10,582 nucleotides of DNA, taken from Candidatus Woesearchaeota archaeon. GTDB taxonomy: Archaea > Nanobdellota > Nanobdellia > Woesearchaeales > WAPY01. The DNA lies in the NCBI GenBank assembly GCA_015520525.1, contig WAPY01000046.1, forward strand, positions 1-10,582, in the 5' to 3' direction. Positions 6,557-10,582 of the stretch are shown piece by piece. The translations under genes and the position numbers were made by a program. A model generated the notes under the pieces. It searched no databases. It was not told where the DNA came from and saw only the letters and a program-made list of their open reading frames with translations. The stretch's first letter is position 1. Each line of letters opens with the position of its first letter.

Positions 6557-8353
6557 TTAAGTTATTATGCTCTTCCAGAATGTTGCGAAGTTCTCATAAA
6601 CAAACTCCATTATCTGCTTGACAAAACTGTTCTTGTTCGGGAAGTTTTTGTAATTCGCATGATGATAATCAAAAGGATTTTGCAAACTTAAAGGATACTC
6701 TTGAGATACGCTTCCTGATATCGTGAATATTAAATTATCTCCTGAGGAAGTCCAGCCCATTAAATAGATCTTATAATCGCCAACATAAGAGCTTATGTTG
6801 GTGTAATTATACTCAGGCGAGTAAAGTTTATTTCCCGTGGGGATTATTGTTAGGGATACATCGCCTTTGCCGTCTGTTTTAAACTCAGCGATGTTGTAAG
6901 ATTTCACTCCTGTTTTCTCAGACGCTCCGTTTAGAGTTTCATTCCATACTTGTGTCGGAGCTAAAATGTCAATGCCGTTCTCTTCAACAATTCTTAATGT
7001 GGCGTCGCTGACATTCTCCCCGTCTGAGTTTGTCAGGTGGATTGAAACATTGTATGGGACTCCTGGATATTGGAAGGTTGTTGATGGCAATCCATCAATT
7101 CTCATATTAGGCAGATATACTGGTTTTAATTTGAAGTTTGCAGTTGCTGAATTATCCGATTCGTCGCATTCTTTTATGTTGTTGTTTGAATCAACATCAA
7201 TCTTAACAGTGTAATCTCCGCTGTGGGCTTGGGCGAGCCAATTTACAGTTCCACTCACAACGCCTCCAACACCAACTGGAGAGGTTATTGTTTGGCTTGT
7301 TTGGTAAATTATTTGGTTTGAGTTTGATGCATTGTATATGGATATTTTAACATCAAATGGATGAGTAACTCCTACATTTCCCCCATGAACTTCATAAGGA
7401 GTATCTCTTGGGTTTGAAATTGTGAATTTAATGTTGAGAGTTTGTCCATAATAAACGGGGTTTGGAGTTACTGAATCAATGCTGACTTTCAAGTTGGCTC
7501 CAATACATATCTGATTTCCCTCACTGTTTATAACAACATATCTTATGTAAGTGTGCTGGTCATTTACATCTGAAGAAGTTAAACCTGTGCTTAAACTCAT
7601 TGGGAAGCTTTTCTCAGTTGGAACAACATAACCGTCCGAGCAGTTGCTTCCATAATCATCAGAGCAAACTCCTACAACCATCCTGCGCTCGTTTGTAACT
7701 CCAAATGTTGAGTCCGTTGCGTCTTTGTTAAAGCTCCCCGATTGAGTCTGGAATACAATCTTTGGAGTCTGAATAGTTATTTCATCTGTAGATTCCGAGA
7801 AGCTCCTGTCAACAAGATAAGAGCCCAATAATTTTCCATTTTCATTTGTGAATATAAAATTATTAATTGTTCCTGGGTTTGGACTGTCAGCATAGCCAAC
7901 CCAAATTCTTCCGGGGTAAGCTGCGTAGTAAATGTTGGGGTTTGGCGTTGTTAAATGCGAAGGTGAGAATGTTAAATCTCCAGGATTAGTTGCGTAGCAT
8001 CCATTTCCCTCACTCACATCTGTGTAGGATAATGCGTCTGTTGATGATTTGTAAGTTATGGGAACATACTTCCAGACGCCGTTGACATCCATAGCGTATA
8101 AGCCGCCAACATACTTCTGGCCTACATCACAAATCTGAAGTCCAACATCAGGGTTGGTTGATATGGCGTCCTGATACCATAGGTTTGGCTTGGTTGATTG
8201 TCCAGTAAAGAATAAATTTGCAACATTACCAGAGTTGTCTCTTATGGATGCGGTTTGGGCGTATGCTATACTTGGTAATAATGTTAAGATGAAAACAATC
8301 AATATGACTCCTGTGAGCGCGACGCTCTTAATCTCACCTCTTTTTTCTTTCAT
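6557..8353 (-). CDS. Secreted CARDB-domain surface protein
   Basis: Translated from ATG at 8353 the protein is 598 aa, with a signal peptide in the first about 32 residues (hydrophobic core, then AYA-Q). An in-frame GTG at 8362 would add three residues but overlaps the AGGTG ribosome-binding site (8360-8364, 6 bases before the ATG), so ATG is preferred. Residues 35-285 are an unrecognised, Tyr/Asn/Ser-rich beta domain with five cysteines. A CARDB-type Ig-like domain covers about 287-408, with ISNPRDTPYEV, FDVKISIYN, SGDYTVKIDVD and the final ECDESDNSA. A second beta-sandwich at about 415-548 contains VEENGIDILAP and TDGKGDVSLTIIPT. The C-terminus (about 570-598) is amphipathic and aromatic, without a clear transmembrane helix, so it is either released or held by partners. 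CARDB domains are extracellular adhesion or spacer modules. It is second in the four-gene surface cluster and may also have its own promoter. Confidence 0.85.
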   Translation of the reverse strand: MKEKRGEIKSVALTGVILIVFILTLLPSIAYAQTASIRDNSGNVANLFFTGQSTKPNLWYQDAISTNPDVGLQICDVGQKYVGGLYAMDVNGVWKYVPITYKSSTDALSYTDVSEGNGCYATNPGDLTFSPSHLTTPNPNIYYAAYPGRIWVGYADSPNPGTINNFIFTNENGKLLGSYLVDRSFSESTDEITIQTPKIVFQTQSGSFNKDATDSTFGVTNERRMVVGVCSDDYGSNCSDGYVVPTEKSFPMSLSTGLTSSDVNDQHTYIRYVVINSEGNQICIGANLKVSIDSVTPNPVYYGQTLNIKFTISNPRDTPYEVHGGNVGVTHPFDVKISIYNASNSNQIIYQTSQTITSPVGVGGVVSGTVNWLAQAHSGDYTVKIDVDSNNNIKECDESDNSATANFKLKPVYLPNMRIDGLPSTTFQYPGVPYNVSIHLTNSDGENVSDATLRIVEENGIDILAPTQVWNETLNGASEKTGVKSYNIAEFKTDGKGDVSLTIIPTGNKLYSPEYNYTNISSYVGDYKIYLMGWTSSGDNLIFTISGSVSQEYPLSLQNPFDYHHANYKNFPNKNSFVKQIMEFVYENFATFWKSIIT

Positions 8354-8404
8354 ATTTAACACCTGTGTTTAATCTTTTGCATCTCTTTTTTTTATTTTTC
8401 TACA

Positions 8405-8412
8405 ATTATAAA
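8405..8412 (-). promoter_or_regulatory. Possible internal promoter (TATA box) before the CARDB gene
   Basis: The minus strand reads TTTATAAT (complement of 8405-8412) in the 69-base gap after the 561-aa gene. A start about 24 bases downstream (near 8381) would give a leader of about 28 bases, the same as predicted for the first gene of the cluster. No minus-strand oligo-T terminator is seen in the gap, so read-through from upstream is also likely. Confidence 0.4.
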
Positions 8413-8422
8413 GTGAATACTT

Positions 8423-10108
8423 TTAATTTAATGAGTAATAAAGCGAGTTAAGCACAACGTCCATCGAGTTTATTATGACTTTTAAATTATCATTATTGTA
8501 GGAAGAGCCCGACCTTGGTTCTAAATTTGGATTGATATTTAATTTAACTGTTGTTATGTATGCGTAGCTTGAGTCGTAAACTTCCAAGTTGACAGTTGAG
8601 TTAACAGAACCGTATGAAGTGGGTGTTATAACAAATTGATGCTGGGTGGGCATCCAAAGTAAATTGTGAATATGTTCTTTATACCCTAAACTTGAGGAGT
8701 TGTATGTAGGATTCATAACGAGGTAGCCCTTGTCCTCCTCAGCTTTAACATAACCATCAACAACTTGGCCGGATGGAGTTTTTAGAGTTACATCAATAAC
8801 ATTTGGAGCTCCTGTTTGGACAACTAAATTGTTTGGTGTGTAGCTTCCGTTTGTGAAAACTGTCAGTGAGAGAAGATTTGCCTCAGGAGAAGGGCTGTCA
8901 GAACCAGAGACGCTGTTAGCCCAGGTGTATAATGAATTTGCTATTTGGTTCATAGCATTTACTGTGACCTTAGCATTGTCCAAAAGCATGCTTGGAGATA
9001 AGGTTTTCTTTTGGAGTTCAATTGATAAATCATTGTCAACGCTTAAATCTTTCTCGTTCACAAGTTTATCCTCTATTAAAACACCGACTTTTATTGAGTA
9101 ATTATTTATGTCAGGATATTCAGTTGGGGCTATTATAAACTCAGCCATCCCCGAAGAATTTGTTGTTGCGACGCTTAAACTTCTTGAGATTATTCCATTG
9201 AACCTTAAGGGAACAAATAAATCATTTCCATTCTCCTCAGAAACAGCAACATCAACATTTGGCTCTTCCTCGCCAGTGTATAAATTAAGCACTTGAACTT
9301 TTAGATAGTAAGGCAGAGCTGTTTGGGGAAAATCTGTTCTTTCTTGGGAATCAATCCAAACTTTTAATTTGTATTGGGGGAACTTTCCAACATAATAATA
9401 ATAGTAAGGATCTGTTGAGCTTGTGGGAAGGAGAAATTCAAAATTGCATGATGAGTCATTGTAGCATGTGTAATCAGAAGTATCAACTATATAAACGGGA
9501 GTATAATGGGTTGAGTCAATCTTATACTTTAACAAACCCATATTCACATCTTGAAGCAGGTTTACATGGCATGCTGAGAAATTCTTCCCATTTATTTGGA
9601 ATATGCTCTTTGAGGAGCAGTCAAAGGTTTTGTCGGGGTCATCTGCTCCATTGTACATTGAACTTGGGAATAATACTCCAGGATTTAAATCTGAGGAAGT
9701 CGTGTTGTAAAGTAAACTCATATTGAAAGATATGTTCCTGTTCATTATTACTAAATTGTACTCGGACATCTTTAAGTTTCCCCCACTTAGAGAATTGTAA
9801 ACTATGTTGGGAGAATCTATGAACCTTGCGAAGAAAGGTCTTGTTGTTAGAGGCACAGAGTTGTAATTTATACGCCCCATAGCCCCTCCCCACTGATTAG
9901 TCGAGCCTATCCCATTCAACTTTGTTGCGTAAATATTTCCGCTTATAACATTTAGATTGTCAGCTTTTGACAGCAAGGTTATTGTTAATATAAAGCCTAA
10001 TGCTGCAAATAATAATAGAGATAAAAGTGCCTTTGTTCTTATGTGCCTTCTTACGCGCTTATAAATTATACTCTTTAAGTCCTCAAAGTCTAATTGGTTC
10101 GTTTGCAT
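8423..10108 (-). CDS. Type II membrane-anchored surface protein with repeated Ig-like domains
   Basis: This 561-aa protein has a basic cytoplasmic N-terminus (1-26), one transmembrane helix (about 28-47) not followed by an obvious signal-peptidase site, and a long outer part. Residues 55-250 include QWGGAMGRI (72-80), Cys164, 180, 215 and 221, FEFLLPTS (223-230) and five consecutive Tyr (235-239). A W-G-x-x-G motif followed by a Cys-containing beta region, a LLP step and a Tyr cluster is reminiscent of archaeal surface proteins, but this is only a pattern impression. Two beta-sandwich domains follow: about 263-350, with SEENGNDLFVP and TNSSGMAEFIIAPT, and about 425-528, with FVITPT. A Ser/Pro-rich linker lies at 399-408. 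About ten sequons lie outside the membrane. It is the first gene of the surface cluster and has a good TATA box upstream (10160-10167). Function is unknown; it is a likely paralogue, in part, of the CARDB protein downstream. Confidence 0.82.
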   Translation of the reverse strand: MQTNQLDFEDLKSIIYKRVRRHIRTKALLSLLLFAALGFILTITLLSKADNLNVISGNIYATKLNGIGSTNQWGGAMGRINYNSVPLTTRPFFARFIDSPNIVYNSLSGGNLKMSEYNLVIMNRNISFNMSLLYNTTSSDLNPGVLFPSSMYNGADDPDKTFDCSSKSIFQINGKNFSACHVNLLQDVNMGLLKYKIDSTHYTPVYIVDTSDYTCYNDSSCNFEFLLPTSSTDPYYYYYVGKFPQYKLKVWIDSQERTDFPQTALPYYLKVQVLNLYTGEEEPNVDVAVSEENGNDLFVPLRFNGIISRSLSVATTNSSGMAEFIIAPTEYPDINNYSIKVGVLIEDKLVNEKDLSVDNDLSIELQKKTLSPSMLLDNAKVTVNAMNQIANSLYTWANSVSGSDSPSPEANLLSLTVFTNGSYTPNNLVVQTGAPNVIDVTLKTPSGQVVDGYVKAEEDKGYLVMNPTYNSSSLGYKEHIHNLLWMPTQHQFVITPTSYGSVNSTVNLEVYDSSYAYITTVKLNINPNLEPRSGSSYNNDNLKVIINSMDVVLNSLYYSLN

Positions 10109-10159
10109 TTCCAGCTTGCTTAAAATTTACATGGATTTAAGCAATAAAAGGAGAAGCAG

Positions 10160-10173
10160 TATATAAATATTTC
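10160..10173 (-). promoter_or_regulatory. TATA/BRE promoter of the surface-protein cluster
   Basis: On the minus strand GAAATA is followed by TTTATATA (TATA box, complement of 10160-10167), a good BRE plus TATA arrangement. A start about 24 bases downstream, near 10136, gives a leader of about 28 bases before the ATG at 10108. Ribosome-binding sequence in that leader is weak. Confidence 0.55.
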
Positions 10174-10179
10174 TGTATT

Positions 10180-10211
10180 GTATATCAATATACTATTATC
10201 ATACAATAGTA
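10180..10211. repeat. Two overlapping perfect inverted repeats (possible operator)
   Basis: GTATAT-CA-ATATAC (10180-10193) is a perfect 6-base inverted repeat with a 2-base spacer. It overlaps TACTATT (10191-10197) and its complement AATAGTA (10205-10211), separated by 7 bases. They sit 13-44 bases upstream of the minus-strand TATA box, a place where an archaeal activator or repressor could bind. AT richness makes some symmetry expected. Confidence 0.4.
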
Positions 10212-10243
10212 GTTAATTTTTTGTGAAATGTTGTTTTATAAAA

Positions 10244-10259
10244 TAGAAATGCTTAAATA
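10244..10259 (+). promoter_or_regulatory. Probable promoter of the 60-aa gene
   Basis: TAGAAATG followed by CTTAAATA (10252-10259) is a typical BRE plus TATA pattern and would start transcription near 10283, leaving a leader of about 65-70 bases. A second candidate, GTATATTT at 10304-10311, would give a leader of under 20 bases that still includes the ribosome-binding site. The choice between them is open. Confidence 0.35.
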
Positions 10260-10274
10260 TGAGTATATGTTTTA

Positions 10275-10283
10275 GTATATCAA
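10275..10283. repeat. Direct repeat of GTATATCAA
   Basis: This is an exact copy of the nine bases at 10180-10188. The shorter core GTATAT also occurs at 10159, 10263 and 10304, five plus-strand copies within about 150 bases. Confidence 0.35.
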
Positions 10284-10349
10284 AATAGTTTTAGTTAACT
10301 TATGTATATTTAGACAAGAAAACTAACAATCAAGCTTGCGGAGGTAAAA

Positions 10350-10532
10350 ATGCCGAAAGAAAATGAATATGTCAAGGTGGTTTGGCAGGAAACCCCTCAA
10401 TCAGTCAGAGTAATACAGGGAAGGTTCTTTGACGAGGGAGACTTTGTTAGAGTTAAAGGGGATTATAAAGAAGTCCTCATAAGGAAAGAAAAGATAATCT
10501 CAATAGAGCATAAAAAGAAGGAGACTTCATAA
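10350..10532 (+). CDS. Small beta-rich protein, possibly Sm/SH3-like
   Basis: This 60-aa protein has a strong ribosome-binding site, GGAGGT at 10340-10345, 4 bases before the ATG. It is soluble, without Cys or a signal peptide, and alternates hydrophobic and polar residues in short predicted strands: YVKVVWQ (7-13), VRVIQGRFF (19-27), DFVRVKG (31-37), EVLIRKEKIISIEH (40-53). The V-x-x-x-x-G-R-x-F, then D-F-V, then V-L-I-R-x-x-x-I-I-S-I order resembles small five-strand barrels such as Sm/Lsm-like proteins, but it is shorter than typical archaeal Lsm and lacks clear Sm1/Sm2 motifs, so the family is not assigned. The tail is Lys-rich (HKKKE), compatible with nucleic-acid contact. It is transcribed away from the surface cluster, and nothing further links it to that cluster. 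Confidence 0.75.
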   Translation: MPKENEYVKVVWQETPQSVRVIQGRFFDEGDFVRVKGDYKEVLIRKEKIISIEHKKKETS

Positions 10533-10582
10533 TAATTTACAGAATAAGTTGAACTAACACAACCAGCCAGCCAACTTGCATG

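Larger units (their letters stand above)
10109..10349. other. AT-rich divergent intergenic region
   Basis: This 241-base stretch separates the surface cluster from the 60-aa gene and has no convincing reading frame. It contains promoters for both directions, two overlapping inverted repeats (10180-10211), a direct repeat GTATATCAA, and a symmetric TTTATAAA at 10235-10242 that could serve as a TATA box on either strand. Confidence 0.6.

Noticed and set aside
8360..8362. GTG as start codon of the CARDB gene
   Set aside because: The GTG is part of the AGGTG ribosome-binding site for the ATG at 8351-8353.
8385..8400. Oligo-T run on the plus strand in the gap before the 561-aa gene's end
   Set aside because: No plus-strand gene ends here; on the transcribed minus strand it reads as oligo-A and cannot act as a terminator.
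9639..9893. Minus-strand open frame of 84 codons overlapping the 561-aa gene
   Set aside because: It is in another frame on the same strand within a gene with consistent signal, membrane and domain structure, and shows no features of its own.
10546..10577. Inverted repeat AAGTTG...CAACTT as a terminator of the 60-aa gene
   Set aside because: The 6-base arms are 20 bases apart and no T-run follows before the window ends, so support is too weak.
1..10582. CRISPR arrays, tRNA/rRNA genes, transposons, restriction or phage-defence genes
   Set aside because: None of their repeats, motifs or protein signatures were seen. MoxR-vWA pairs occur in some defence systems, but here no nuclease or other effector accompanies them and the neighbours are envelope proteins.

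Overview
The window looks like a piece of an AT-rich archaeal chromosome, possibly from a small-genome (DPANN-type) lineage; the rank is an inference. Supporting observations are TATA-box-like promoters with purine-rich BRE-like flanks about 25-50 bases before start codons, one apparently leaderless gene, oligo-T stretches instead of clear hairpin terminators, and large surface proteins with many N-X-S/T sequons and archaeal-style Ig-like, CARDB-like and beta-helix-like domains. No rRNA, tRNA, CRISPR array, transposase or integrase was seen.

Layout. Bases 1-179 (+) hold the C-terminal end of a probable MinD/ParA-type ATPase. Bases 240-3179 (-) are a tight three-gene operon read from 3179 downward: MoxR-type AAA+ ATPase, DUF58 protein and BatA-like membrane-anchored von Willebrand factor A (vWA) protein, with junctions of +1 base and a TGATG overlap. 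Bases 3331-3786 (+) encode a small membrane-anchored protein diverging from moxR, whose C-terminal half resembles the DUF4129/BatD tail. Bases 3749-10108 (-) are a second cluster read from 10108 downward: a 561-aa type II membrane surface protein, a 598-aa secreted CARDB-type protein, an 819-aa sequon-rich beta-helix/Ig-like protein with a C-terminal membrane anchor, and a 96-aa tail-anchored protein. Bases 10350-10532 (+) encode a 60-aa beta-rich, possibly Sm/SH3-like protein that diverges from the surface cluster across a 241-base AT-rich intergenic region carrying nested inverted repeats.

How it may work together. MoxR-DUF58-vWA sets are known as ATPase/chaperone-like modules paired with metal-binding adaptor proteins, often acting on envelope proteins. 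Here the module lies next to four genes for envelope proteins. One of these has a BatD-like layout: signal peptide, beta-sandwich ectodomains, a single C-terminal transmembrane helix and a short basic cytoplasmic tail. The working inference is an archaeal envelope-assembly or surface-complex locus in which MoxR and DUF58 act in the cytoplasm, the BatA-like vWA domain acts outside, and the surface proteins are clients or partners. The sequence shows the proximity and architectures; the functional link is not proven.
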